Positions 37,992 through 50,987 of a stretch of 64,000 nt of DNA are shown here, one piece after another (position 1 is the stretch's first letter; each line of letters opens with the position of its first letter). This DNA comes from Eleginops maclovinus (taxonomy: Eukaryota; Chordata; Actinopteri; Perciformes; Eleginopidae). Below the pieces are notes generated by a model. The model had not been told where the DNA came from. It searched no databases and saw only the letters and a program-made list of their open reading frames with translations. Location: contig NC_086352.1 of the NCBI RefSeq assembly GCF_036324505.1, positions 23,035,637 through 23,099,636 on the forward strand, in the 5' to 3' direction. The position numbers and the translations under genes are program-made.

Positions 37992-38005
37992 TCTAATTCT
38001 AAACC
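37992..38005. repeat. Right target-site duplication of the SINE
   Basis: TCTAATTCTAAACC, directly after the A-rich tail. Exact copy of 37783-37796. Confidence 0.9.
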
Positions 38006-39022
38006 ATGAGTAGTTCAAGGGCAAACTAATTAATTCAAGGGAACAAATTAAGTAATTAGATATGAATAAGTTATTCAGTTGACTCATGTGCAAGCAAATT
38101 ATTCATTAACGGGTAACAATTGGTGCAAAAGGAATAATCAAAAATGTCACTCTTTATCTACTGCGCTGAGAATAACAAAGAGAATACTGAATGAAAACTT
38201 TAATTTACAGCCAATTTTCCTGTCCTGCCCACTCTGGACCGACCCCAGTTGGGCTTCAAACAACTCAGTACATATTATAACATGACAAGCGTTGCACATA
38301 TGAAATGTGCTGCCACACAGCTGGTAAATCAGTGTCACTGTCTTATTCTTATTCAGCACTTGTTTTATAACTTTGTCTAGCCTCGCTGTCACACTTTGAG
38401 TTGCACCATATAAAGAACAATCTATATTTGCCCACAGTAATACAGACAGGCATATAAAGTCAGATATATAAATGCTGATTACCGATCTGTATCACCAGGG
38501 GGTCATGCTAACGGACTAGGAGTAAGTTTTATGATTCTAATTACAGCCTTGTAGCTTCAGGAGGGTAATGATCCCTAGCGTGAGGAAGCAACAGCAGATG
38601 TGTTGTGTTTCTGCGTCATATCTCATGTCTTATACAGCAATCTGCCTGATAGATGTGATTTATCTGTAGCATGGGGGAAGAACACATCTCCCCTCTGACA
38701 TTCACACCCACCACACTCATACAAAACATGCACTCCACCACGTGCATGCTCCGCCGTCTGTTCACAATTCCCAGCTCTGACATTTTGTTTCCGCTGTTTC
38801 GCATTTTCTGAACTCTGGAGATTATTTTCACTCTGTCTTCTGCCTTTGCTCCATCCCAGCAGGGACACCACAAGGTGACAGCATACATCACCAATCAACC
38901 ATCACATCTCATCTGCTGACTGCTGTCTCAGAACAAGGAGTCTTAAATAAAAGTCACATTCCTTTTCAGGCACACTGATCTGTGTGGGTCCAATAGACAC
39001 TGAGTTCAGTTCAGTTCAATAG

Positions 39023-39023
<1 letters not shown>
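38006..39023. other. Unassigned sequence, no gene seen
   Basis: Two overlapping minus-strand frames at 38616-38898 lack recognisable motifs. Confidence 0.55.

Positions 39024-39063
<40 letters not shown>
39024..39063. repeat. (CA)n microsatellite
   Basis: About 20 CA units, preceded by three near copies of GTTCA/AGTTC at 39003-39018. Confidence 0.95.
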
Positions 39064-39067
<4 letters not shown>

Positions 39068-41488
39068 CCTGTCCTTGCCACATAGCTGTCAATTGTGTCA
39101 TTGCTTGACCTCCACCTCCACTTTGCATACGTTGCTCTTTTGCTTCGTTTGCATGATCAATACAGTCACATAATGGCTTCCTGCATTAGAGTGTGAGTCA
39201 AAGTGCTTGGTCAGAAGTACACAAAAGGCAGTGAGAAGCAGCGGCAGAAGAAAGAGTTCACTAAGTAGGCTTCCAGTGACACACATACAAACTTGAAAAA
39301 GAAGTTATCACCTTGTTGTCTTTTTTTGTTAAATTCAAGATGATTTAAACTTTCAAAATGACACAAAATCATAGGCATTCAGTGTTACAGACAAAGAGAG
39401 ATGCAGGACAACGGGACTGTCCAAATGCCTTTGGCGTGAAGGCTGCCTCCTCTGAGAGAATTATTGTGTTTTGTCTGTCTGAGGCGAGCTGCCCAGTTGA
39501 GACAACAACCCCCTGACAGGCAGAATGTAGTGGAGGAACACAAATCCCTACCTTCAGTCAGAGGCAGATAAACAACTGGACACTTGCTTCCAAAAAATGC
39601 ATGTGGAGAAGCCTGGAAGAGGAGAATGGAGAAAGGACCAAACAAAGACATCATGCAGTGAAGCAAAGACAGAGAGCCAAGATAGAGACAACATGTCACC
39701 ATCTCTGGATCACACGGAAACACACAATCAGAATGTGAACAATAAGCAGATATACACGCAAAAATAGAAGCGCTACTCTGTGTACCCAGCAAGCCACTGT
39801 CAAAGATGCATTTTAAAGATCACAACGCACGGCTGTTCCGAATGAATAAATGGTCATGTCATCTCAACATTTTTCTCCCTTCCATTGGTATCATGTGTTA
39901 GCATTTCTTTGATCAAAAATGAAAGTACAGCGGGGTCTGTAACTTGTTTACCAAGTTTTCTGCAAAATCAAGCCTTTAAAACAAACTAACGTGATGATAG
40001 GTACTATGTCCATTTCTTATTTACAGTTTAAAAACACACATGCAGTTTTGATATCTTCAGTTTTCATCTCAGGTTGCAGTCACATTCTAATGCATATACG
40101 GTGTTGTTGATTATTGCTTGTGTGTGTTTGTTTATGAGAACTACTCGTGAAACACACGTGTGAGGTACTTTATGAGTAAGAAAAAAGAACCAATGCTTTG
40201 ATATTGCTTACACTTGTTCTGATGCTGTTCATTTATACAGTACAAGTATATGTTTTTCCATAGCTGGGATATGCCTACATTTCAATTGTTTGTGTGAGTG
40301 TTGCTGTGTATGTGCCTTTGTTCTGGTGCCCTTTACTGTGTGTGTTTAGATATTCACTGTATAAGTTAGAAGGCCACAGCAGCCTCTTTTCCTGCCTTGG
40401 AAAGGACCCAACCCTGAGGGATCACATGCTCTTTGAACACAAACACAACAAACCTTTTTTTTTTTTTTATTAGAAAAAGGGAAACTGAAAATGGGATGAA
40501 ACTGCTAAGAGAAAGAAGCGACAGAATGGAGAGATGAGATGAAGAAGAAATTAGCTTTTGAATGGCATTGCAGGTGCTTGAAAATGCGAGAAAGGAAAGA
40601 AGATTAGAAAAATAACTTGACATCTCACTGTCCCCTTTTCAACTCAAAAACCTACTGAGGGAAACATCACAACATAGCTATTTAAAAACACACAAAACTG
40701 CTTTTTTTTCATTGAATTTAACCAGAAAGCGCAGATAGTAACTTGTTATTTCACACGAATCAATTGCAATGTTGTTTGCAGCCTCAGGAGATTTTAAAAA
40801 TCTGCTTTGCTCTCTTTTCTGTTTGATGTGTTGTATTTTAGACCTTCTCACTGCAGGGAGTTGGCTTACTAAGAATGAATAATTATTGTCTGTCAGACTC
40901 TACCTGTTCCACCTATGCCATACTTGCGCATTCCTAAAGCCTGTTAGCCATCAGAGGCTATAAATACTCTGCAGAGTTAGAAATGAATAGGTTTCACCTC
41001 CTGTCTTATATTAAGGTTCTCCTCAAATTCACTGGAGAGTGACATATCCTGAGAATATGTTCAACAGCAGGTTACATATAACCACAATTGTTCTTTTAAT
41101 AAGGAGGAGAGGGGATGGTTAAAGTGGCTGGTGTGGGGAGGTATTTGTTCTAAGGGAAAAAGACGAGACATATTTTTACGATTTTATGCCTCTTTTAAGG
41201 CACCTTAATTTTTAAGTGTTTATTTTATGGCGCATACTTTTCACATTGTATAGCTGCAGGCCTAGAACACTAATTGTCAATTTAAATGCCTTTTTAGTAG
41301 GCAAACGTTGTCTCATATTACCATTCACAAGTGTAGGATTAAATAAGATAAAGACATATGACATAAAGTCATCAGTCTCACTAGCCATTATTTGAGGCAG
41401 CACTTAAGTTAAATCACAATGTCAGCACACTAACGTGGCAAAATGGCAATGCTTACAGTTATACGGTTGTATGAAACATGGTCCCCAT
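39064..41488. other. Unassigned sequence, no gene seen
   Basis: A long non-repetitive minus-strand frame at 39385-39792 starts at TTG, and its first ATG gives about 105 codons. It has no recognisable domain. A T-run is present near 40457-40470. Confidence 0.5.
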
Positions 41489-41623
41489 CATAGCATAGCA
41501 TAGCATGGCATAGCATGGCATGGCATAGCATAGCATAGCATAGCATAGCATAGCATCGCATAGCATAGCATAGCATAGCATAGCATAGCATAGCATAGCA
41601 TAGCATAGCACAGCATAGCGTAG
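41489..41623. repeat. (CATAG)n pentanucleotide microsatellite, about 27 units
   Basis: Units of CATAG continue in register for about 135 bp. Variants are CATGG (three, near the left end), CATCG (one, mid-array), CACAG (one) and a terminal CGTAG. The frame across it encodes a repeating Cys-Tyr-Ala-Met-Leu pattern and is not a gene. Confidence 0.97.
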
Positions 41624-44240
41624 TGGTCAATAGAGACATTTTACTCTAAGCCATAGTGACAACCTTTTTTTTATGGCGCTTGAGAACAGGTAAGATCGTA
41701 ACTATATTCAGGAGTACTTGAAGTGTTTATCCAGTGGGTACCCTGAATGTTTCATGGCAATGAATTCAAAGGTTGAAGACATATTTCACTGTAAACCAAA
41801 GTTTTGACCAACCTATGGAATTACATGCTGTGACATTTATAGCCCTTTCTGAAAGTATGATTTGCCATGTAATCGTCTAGGTCCTGAACTTTCAAAGAAC
41901 AGAGGCAATCATGCTTTCTTGCAATTTTCTAACGGATAGGGAATGATTTACATGAGCAATGATGATTTTATATCATCTCACTGGTTTCTTGTCTATTAGG
42001 CTTGGCAGTTCTGAGAGCAGCTACATTTAAACCAATATTACCAACAGATTCAGAAGGTGCAGATGGTTCATCTTGCTGCTTGCTTTATGTAACTGGTGTG
42101 AACTGTATAGTACAGTCAGGTACTGTCAGAATACATAAATCTCCCCTCCCCCACCCCACCTGTCAGTCAGTGACACAGTCCTTTAAAGCTCCTCAATCAG
42201 AGTGGGCTCTGTAAGCCACAGCTGTGAATCCCCTGGTGGCTTTCTTCAAGGCAACTGGCTGCTGACATCCATCCAATAATCTGCATACATTAATATCCTC
42301 ATAATGGTTATACTGCACTCCCCCAGCTAGAGAAGAGCTGTGATTAAATTACACATCTAGATCAGTGTCATCCATCTCAGTGGAAACCTGTCAGAGGAGA
42401 GCTAGCCCCACCGAGTGGTTTCTTGTTTTCTTCTTGTCCCAGGGTGGTGGAAACCCTCCAAACAAATCTTCTCAAATATCAACAAAAATTAGCATTCATT
42501 TAAAAAAGATCCACCTGGTACTCCTGCATCAAGCATTCAAACATGACATATTGTGCTATTTAGCAGAAGCTCCTAAGTACAATCGCTAACTGCCCACAAG
42601 AGTTAAACTCAGAAATAATTACCCAAGTCAATGGGTGCCACTATCTCCGTGATTGGTTGAGTGCTCAGGCGAAAGCTATTAAGTTTTCTTTTCTATTTTT
42701 TCACTGAATTTCAATTAAAAGCTGTGCGAAATGGTGGTCCTATCTTTATACGCTAGACTCCCAGAAATCCCTACTCGAGGGAAGAACCTATTGTAGTGTC
42801 CTCATCAACACTCCAATTAGAACTCCTCTATTATCTTTCATGATTAAAAAAAAGGGTATTACCACAAAAACACCTTATCCTGCCTTTCCTAAAATAACTA
42901 TTTAGCTTTTCACCCCATAATTTCATTTCAGGAAGATAGTCATTCATCAATTAGAATGGTAATTTCCATTAATGATGCCTAGTCTATCAGAATACTGAAT
43001 AAATTGTCCATTCATTTAGATCTCATGCTTTGGTTCAGTAATATCTCATGAATATAGTATGACATATATGAAGACAAACACTCAAATATCTGCGTGGAAA
43101 TGTGAGTGAAATTCAGAGAGAAACACAGGCAAAAGGAGGGCAATGGAAACATTCATATTGCTGCTAATATATTCATAAAATGATTATCTTAGCACTCTGT
43201 TTCCACAAACGTCAAAGTCTAATCCTCCATGTCAATGTCCAGGGTTTTGCTTTTTTAAAATAAAATAAAATATCATAAGCTTATTCTACACTTTAACCAA
43301 TAGTTGTGTCAGTAGTATCAAGAATTGTCTGATCTATTTAAAGATCTTCCAAAGATTTTCCCAACTTGCTTAAATGAGCGTAATGCAGCATAACAAAACA
43401 AACAATTAAAACAGTGGGCATTGGATGGAAATACTTTACAGACATTTTTAGATTCATGCTGACAGCAGAAATAGATGTATTGTATTGATTTGAATAATTC
43501 AGAACATAGATAGACATCTAAAAAGGCAACTGAAACAAACGACACAGTTTAAAATAACATGTCAGTTTGCTTTTTTGTCAATAAAGTGTGCCACGTCATT
43601 GTAAAAAAAGGAGCCAAACTATTTTAACGGAGGTGTCGTGGAGGCAGCATGAGTCATATTGATGGTGGCTGGTAGTTTGGGATTAATGAAAGACAGTTGC
43701 CACCTCATATTCTCAAGATATCCTCAGACACATGCACACCACACTGAGGGATATGTGTTATCAGTCGTGACACATGCTGCTTATTTGTTTGTCTTCAGTA
43801 ATGTAGCGCACAACCATGCTCATCAGCTCTAATTTTTTCTGTCGCAAGTGGGTTTGTGTCCATGTGTGTTACAGTTTGTCCTGCTGAGGCACCAGCCTGG
43901 GTTCCCCAGAGCAAAGGTTTCTAGCCTAATTTAAAGGAATTTACCACAGCCTATGATTTCCTGAACCAGACTCTCATGCTGTCCACAAAGCAAAGTTATT
44001 CTCCTCACACAGAGCCGCCAGCTGGTTATGACAGCTTTATCATTTTTGACTCATTTGTCCAGTCTGGCTTTCATTTTGACAAGTTGTTTTATATCTTATT
44101 TTACACATTGTTGCCTGGATGCATTTTCTTTTAGCATCACCTTAGCATTATGTTTTCCCTGATAGCTTTCTTTGTCTTTGCAGTGCTTACAAGCTGTTTA
44201 ATTGCACCTGGATTTGACGATTTGATGTAAAAATTCAAAC
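41624..44240. other. Unassigned sequence, no gene seen
   Basis: AT-rich, no recognised elements or genes. Frames at 42002-42214 and 42365-42589 (+) look like chance. Confidence 0.5.
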
Positions 44241-47200
44241 CATCTATCCTTCTCAAAAACCTGATACAAATGTGAACAAAATCCAATTTTCCAACCTGTC
44301 ACTTAATGCACCAGGGAGCTATCACATGATAAATGTTGCATTAAGACAAGCGCTGGCAGAGCCCATGACCCCTGTGACACTTCACCAGTCCGACCACACA
44401 TCTATCCATCACCTCCACGACACACTTCTGCCACAAACTCCAACTGAGACACCTTCCCCACCTGTTTCTGTTTCCCTCTGCTTGTGATGGAGGCAGGAGA
44501 GCGTAGGAAGCCTGGAGTGGAGGCGGCTTTGGGCTGAAGATGTGCTAATGGGGAGAGAGTACATTCTCCCACACATCCATTCCCCGTGCTGTCAAGGAGC
44601 ATCATAGTGGAACGCTGACGATGGGAACCTCGGTCCCTCCTCACCCTAACACCTGCTGCTCAACCATCTGCTGCAGCCAAACAGCCTCTCACTTCTCCTG
44701 TTTATGCCCCCATCTATACATCCGTCCTTACGCCTATTTATTCTGCCACCCAACCGTCCATAAAATAGACAGAAGTTGTGGTCTGCAAAGAAGTTGTTTT
44801 CCTCTCTAGAGCAGTAGCCAGCTGATTTATTGTTAATGTGATACCCTTAAGCCACCGCTGCAAACTTTTAAAGGCTCTTCTGCAGATGCTCTTGTATCAG
44901 GGTGTTTATACTTGAAGAGTGACACTCTGAATTTACAAGCAGGAAGTCACACATTGAATTTAAACACTGATCAGCTCATCCAGGCTACGGTGATGTTAAG
45001 ATTATGAGTGCACAATTTGGCCCTCAGGTACGAACAATAAAAACATGAAATGTCACCAAACCACGTACGTACAACATTTGCATCACTGCATTCTCTCTGA
45101 GTCAAATGAGGACTAGAGGGAGACTGGGTCAGCAGATAGATGTTTGTGTATCAACAGAGAGGAGGGGGCTCCCTTATTCTGATACAAACTCATAGCAAAG
45201 ATGCCTCTAAGGAACTGAAGACATGCGCATCCCGCAGAGAGGAAATTACAGGATTAGTGTTTTGCAGAAACACATTAACATGCACACTGATAAAAACCTT
45301 TGTGATACCCACTGTTTGTGATCAAAGTAGCCCGAAGGGCTAAAAAGAACATATGCATTTCTTATTTCTCTGCCTGCAGCACTGCTCTAAAAACAATCTA
45401 GGTGTTGCTGTTTCAATATCAGTGCTTCTTTTTGCCGCAAGCGCTTACGAACAAGTATATTTCTGTGAGACTACTGCACACCCAAGTACATTGAATTTAT
45501 AAAAAAAATGTGCTGTCTAACCTCAATGGGTCTAATGAGAATCTTCCCTGACAAGAGCCTGACAATATTTCCATAGTGGATGTGAGAGGCTGTATGGCTT
45601 TAGTTACCGTCCATTAAGTCTGGGACTCAAGGATCCAACACAGCAGAGATCGAGCACTGTGCCCGGTTGGGTGGGGGCGGCTCTGGCTGGCACGCTCCTG
45701 TTCTGTGTCTCTCTGGGATAAACATAATGCACTCATAATATCAGGTCTAATGAGTATGATGGGAAGAGTTTTATATTATGACTTCAGGTGGTAGTTTTTG
45801 GACCGAGGCGAACAGCATGAGCACACACATGGTCACTGATTTCACCTCAGAGCATCATTTCACTTTCTCATTAATATTTGGCATTGAGATAATACCCTTT
45901 GCAGACTAGCCTCTTGAATTTTATGATAAAAAAAAATACCCTATTCATAATTAAATAAACTCCCACCGAAACGTTGTTAAATATTTATATCAACCCAGTG
46001 AAGAAAAACAAACGATGTTGTTGTTGTTAATACTGCTTGTCACACACACCATCTCGACAGTAATACTACATCATGTTGTGTATGTTAGCTCCTTTAATCA
46101 GTTTAATCAGGGAAGAACAGTAAGCACAACGGATGTATTTAAATTAGAGTCGTCTCACAAGAAAAAGAGAAGAGCTTGTGTGTATATATTTGGAGTGTGT
46201 CATTCTACCTTAGATAAAATAAGTCTATTTTGTTGGCAAAAGGTCTGGCTGCATCTGTCTTAACTCATGCTTTGTGGTTTTTGAAGGGGAAACAGTTCAG
46301 ATGATACTGTTTCCCTTAGGTCAGTCTCAGTGGTTCATGTGTACTTACCTAGGGTTACACACTGCTGCCACACAAACACTTCAGAGGAGAAGTGACAGGC
46401 AGAGATGCCCTTAGTTTGACCTGGGAGCTTTGCCGCCATGCAGAGGTGTCTGACAGCCTCACTGAGCCCCCTCCTATCACGGCTGGATCACTTAGTGACA
46501 CACATCCCAGTGCCAGCGCAGATACACACACAGCCACATGCAGTCTGTTTCAGAACTCACACAAACAGGACTAAGTCTACAGCTCTGTGATGTGGCTGTG
46601 TGTAGGCTTAACATTGTTGAATGTTTAAAAATAACAAATATAACTACATTTAAAAAAAGGGCAAATGCTTTCATTAATCTAAATATCACCATTAGTTGTG
46701 AAATTGTTGAAATAGTCATCCACTCTTTTAGAAGTCCTTTTTGCTGATGCAGGTTTGGGCTCTGTAGTTTACTTAAAGATAGTGAAGACAAAAAAGGCTT
46801 TAATGGTAAAGGTAATTATAACATTATATTGCTATATAGTTACTATTGTCCTCAACTGTAACAACAATGCTAATTTTTGTATTTACCATAAATTGTTTGC
46901 ATACTTTGTCCCATATTGGTTTATTTTTCTAAAATGTTTGTGTATTTGTATGCACTCATTGAATTACACTTTTGAGAAAATCTGACCATTTGAATTCTGG
47001 CAGATGATGAATAATTTGTGTTCTTTTTGGCGGCTGCCCTCTTGAGGTGACTAATATACGCAGTAATTCTAAAGTAATGTAGTCACAGCTGTATGTTCAT
47101 AATTTGCTGTTAAAATAAAAATGTTATAACACTAAAAGTGAGTAATGTTCACTTCCCTATATTTAGCATGAACACATTCTAAGATAAGCATGCTTAGTGG

Positions 47201-47770
47201 TAATTAACGTTTAATGATGTATATGGGTGAATTGAAAACGTTCTGGTAATGGTTAGTCTAAATTACATAATCACAAATTATATAAACCTTCCAGCAAGCT
47301 TTTCTCTCTAATTTAGAGATGCAGTTCAATAGTTCAGCAATCTATTGTTAGGTTATGAAGCCAACCCAAAACATCAGGTTTTCTTTAGGAAACCTTCAGC
47401 CATCTTCAGAAATGGACACAAAAAAACATTCCCCCCCCCTGCAGCTTATTAAAGGACAAAAATAACCTTCTCTAAACTGGCAGACATCAATATTTTCCTC
47501 GTCATTCCAAGGTCTAAATGTGTTGTCATTGACAAACCCACTCTGCGCCTCCATGGCTCAGGTGTTCTCACAGTCCAGATGCTGAGCATGACGGGCAGAA
47601 ATCTAATGAATGTGCCGATTATTGCTGTGCTGATCGCCCCGGGGGTTGGAGGCAGCAGGTGTGCTGGAACTGAAGCCATGCAGAGCAAATGTTTGGTGTC
47701 CGCTTCACACAGGATGAGTCAACATGCCCAGAATAACCCAACGGACTTTTCTCAAACATCTCTGGCCTTT
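44241..47770. other. Unassigned sequence, no gene seen
   Basis: Somewhat more GC-rich around 44270-44700 and 47500-47720, where frames are open on both strands. None shows a domain that I know. A C-run lies near 47431-47439. Confidence 0.45.
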
Positions 47771-47813
47771 GAGTGTGTTTGTGTGTGTGTGTGTGTGTGC
47801 CAATGTGTGTGTG
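47771..47813. repeat. Short (GT)n microsatellite
   Basis: GTGTGTTT is followed by GT repeats with a GCCAAT break near 47800. A smaller GT run lies at 48058-48082. Confidence 0.9.
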
Positions 47814-48328
47814 GGGTAAGAATTACTGGTTGTTTATAGGTGAGAAGCACCTTCAAATATTCATTTAAAGCATTTCCTTCCCCTGCTGACTTACCTACAC
47901 CTGTTTTTAAAACTTAATATCAGCCTTTGTCTGCTAAATATACAGATAACAACACACATGTTGTGTTAAATTAAATGCAGAGCTACAGATTTAATACAAT
48001 AAGCATCTGTCTGTAAACATGGTGTTTATGAAATGCTGATGTGACCTTGCCTCTGTTTGAGTGTGTGTGTGTATGTGTGTATACAAGCGAATAGCTGCAT
48101 GTTGGCATGTGAGATGTGCCTTTGTCTTCATTAGAACAACACTATGACGTGCAACATCCAGCACAATGGCTTCATTTAGCCTGCCGATCTGTGGAGAGCT
48201 GCTCTGTAATAACAGGGGTCAGGACCTGAGTGGGAGCGCACCATCACACTGCCACCGCCCTCTTCTGTGATGAAAGATGCTGTCAACAATCCCTTTTTGC
48301 TGCCGCGATAATCTACGTCGCTAATACG

Positions 48329-48330
<2 letters not shown>
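47814..48330. other. Unassigned sequence, no gene seen
   Basis: Only a minor GT run at 48058-48082. Confidence 0.55.
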
Positions 48331-48411
<81 letters not shown>

Positions 48412-48434
48412 CGCTCGCTCTCTCGCTCTCTCTC
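48331..48434. repeat. (CT)n microsatellite with GCTC variants
   Basis: CT dinucleotides run from 48334 to about 48408, followed by GCTCGCTCGCTCTCTCGCTC and a final CTCTCTCC. It is a homopurine-homopyrimidine mirror tract. Confidence 0.97.
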
Positions 48435-50752
48435 CATGCCTGGCACTAAGCGTTCGCTCTTTGCGGAACCCCAGCCTCTCCTTCTCTTTTTTGTGTCTCC
48501 CTGCTGAGTTTAACACTCGTCTCTTTCCCTGATCTGTGGCGCTTAATCGTTATTTTATTCGACAACCTTCATTTAGTTCTCTTTCACTCTCTCAAGCTTT
48601 TCCTGTTTGTATCCTTTTATGTATTTCTGTATATATGTTTTTTAGCCTTCTAGGTCGCTTTCTCTATTCGATTTCACAACTCCTGTAGCTTCTTTTTTTG
48701 CTTTGCTGCGTGACAGAAAGAATCAGCTGCTTACCAGTACCATAGCTCGAGTGAATGTACACATCTTGCCAACAGAAAGCCTCATTATTTCAATTTTGTG
48801 GAACATTCTATTTTATTTCACAACCATCTTCATAATTCTGTGCTTTAACTTTACTAGATGTATTTGTAATTACTGGATTATTTTGGAATAAATAATAATT
48901 CATAAAACAAGTAGGCTAATTAAAACAAGTCCACTGAAAGATACCTGTTGGTAAGCAAGTTTCTTTGTGTGTACAGTAAGTAAATACACAAGGCAACTTA
49001 TAATTTTCTAGTATAAATGATTAAAATGATAGCATTTAAGTATTGATTTTTTTTTCAATAAAATAAAAGGTGTTTTTTTTGCAAACTGTGTTTTTATAAA
49101 AAATGTGAGTTAAAGTATGTTTTTTTTTTACTAGCTCAATAGAGACACAGTAAAAATGTGCCTATTAACCAAGTTAAATGACCCTATAAAATGTTATATT
49201 GTAATCAACCACCAGTATATAGATTTAGCTAAGACAGCTACAACATAAACAATTCCTTACATGCCTTACATACTTCAACACTCCTTTACTACTAATCCAA
49301 AAATATATCTAAATAGCTCTTCTACTACTACTACTACTGTTAAAGATAACATGTATGTTTTTGTCAGCATACATAACATAGTGTCACAGTCAGTCAAAAA
49401 ACGTTTGTTTTTGATTACAACGGTGCCCAACATACTGACAAAGTGACTGTTTATACATTATGTACGACTTCCCTCTCAGATGTTGTGATATCCTATGTCT
49501 GCTCTGAAAAAAACAGTCCTTCTGTCTACATTAATTACCCTGGCTGTCTGTCATATGATTTTCTTCCATGTGGGAGGCATCTATCATTGTCTCTCTTTGC
49601 ATTTGTGTGTATCTGCACATCCATGGGTTGGCACACGTACATCTAGCAGGATAGTTTCTACTCCTTGATGTATAAAATTGTTTTATTCCAGATAGTAGCT
49701 TTCATAGAGATTTATGAGCATGCACATATAAGCACAGCCGTACACACACTGACAGTTGGAGAGATGGGTGAGCTTGAAAAGAAGCCTGAGAATTAAGGGA
49801 GGACGAACAGCAAAGGAGATTGGAGCAGAAGGCAACCTGTGAGCTACTAAGATATAAACAGGTGAATGATTTTCTGTTCCCTCTCTGATTGTTTCCTCAT
49901 CTCTCCGCCTGGCTCGCTCCTTAGAGAGACTAGCTGGAACCGCAGTCCCTTCCTAAGCAGCCCGGGTAGACTATCTGGCACAGACATAGCTCGGCTACTG
50001 TCGCTCCTCTGTTCACTGCTGGCCGCCGTGCGCCACTGGCCAAGTTGTTTAAATGCACAGCCTTATTTTTCTGCTCTGAATCACATTAGCTCTGGGGCTG
50101 TCGTAAACTGATACAAGCAGCAGCCCTTAAACTTACACGCAATCTTCGAGAAGAACACCCTTTGTGTGCTCACATAGTCCTTCCCTTCAGCGCACACACA
50201 CAAGCACTGTTGCTCATACATCATTTGGCAACACACAACTGCAGGCAAAAATATGAACACTATCCTGGAGGAGCAAATGCAAATCTAAAATCTGACCTTT
50301 GCAAAGATTCATCGTTTTTCCTCAAAGCGCTTTTGTCTCTTCTCCATTTTACATTCCATTTGGCAAAGTGTAAAATAAAAGATGAAAAATACATTTGAAT
50401 GAAATTTAGGAGATGAAAATGCCAGGAAAACACCTGCTGCAAGTTCAGCCACAATTTAAACATCTTAGATATATTTTGACACAATATCGTTACATAAAAG
50501 TCCTTGGTTCATGTGACATATTGAAAGTCATGTTAATTAAACATTTGGTTGTTCTGTTGGAGTCATAGCAACTCAAACTGTTCATAAAATGTGTGAGTGA
50601 ACACAGCAGTGCTTGTGTGTGAGAGAATGCTTGCTTGCATATAGTTAGTTAATCCTTTAAACGTGTATATGTTTAATCCTTTGTGTTATTTTAATTAGCA
50701 CTCCTCCTCAGGGATTAAATCTGCTAAGAGAAAAAAAGACATTTGTTTCCAG
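48435..50752. other. Unassigned sequence, no gene seen
   Basis: A short CTA triplet run is at 49321-49338. A GC-richer patch with acceptor-like pyrimidines ends at 49924, but no convincing exon follows. The rest is AT-rich. Confidence 0.5.
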
Positions 50753-50987
50753 GTAAAATCAAAACCTACCAAATACAAGATGTTTAAACAGGGATTTGTT
50801 TTTGAGGAAGAGGCTTTGTCTGGAGGAAGTGACAGTGAAAAGACCAAGTAGACAAACCGGCCGAGACAACAGCCAGCCTTTCAGACAGAGTGGCAGTGAC
50901 ACCTCTCTCAGTGAGTCTCCGGGCTGTCACTCCCAACTCTTCTGTCACCTCCCTCCTCTCAATATCATTGACTTGCCACTGACTTAA
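50753..50987 (+). other. Region with two protein-like frames, possible exon (unrecognised)
   Basis: An acceptor-like ACATTTGTTTCCAG ends at 50752. From there one frame reads 32 codons to TAG at 50849-50851, ending FEEEALSGGSDSEKTK, which looks like an acidic, serine-rich C-terminus. A second plus-strand frame, open from 50757 after TAA at 50754-50756 to TAA at 50985-50987, encodes a basic then Ser-rich chain (including RPSRQTGRDNSQPF and SGSDTSLSESPG). It contains a strong donor-like TCAGTGAGTC at 50907-50916. The two frames cannot both be right, and neither matches a family I know. It may be one real exon or chance openness in GC-richer DNA. Confidence 0.18.

Noticed and set aside
39385..39792. 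135-codon non-repetitive minus-strand frame
   Set aside because: It starts at TTG; the first ATG leaves about 105 codons, and there is no recognisable domain, splice context or base-composition change.
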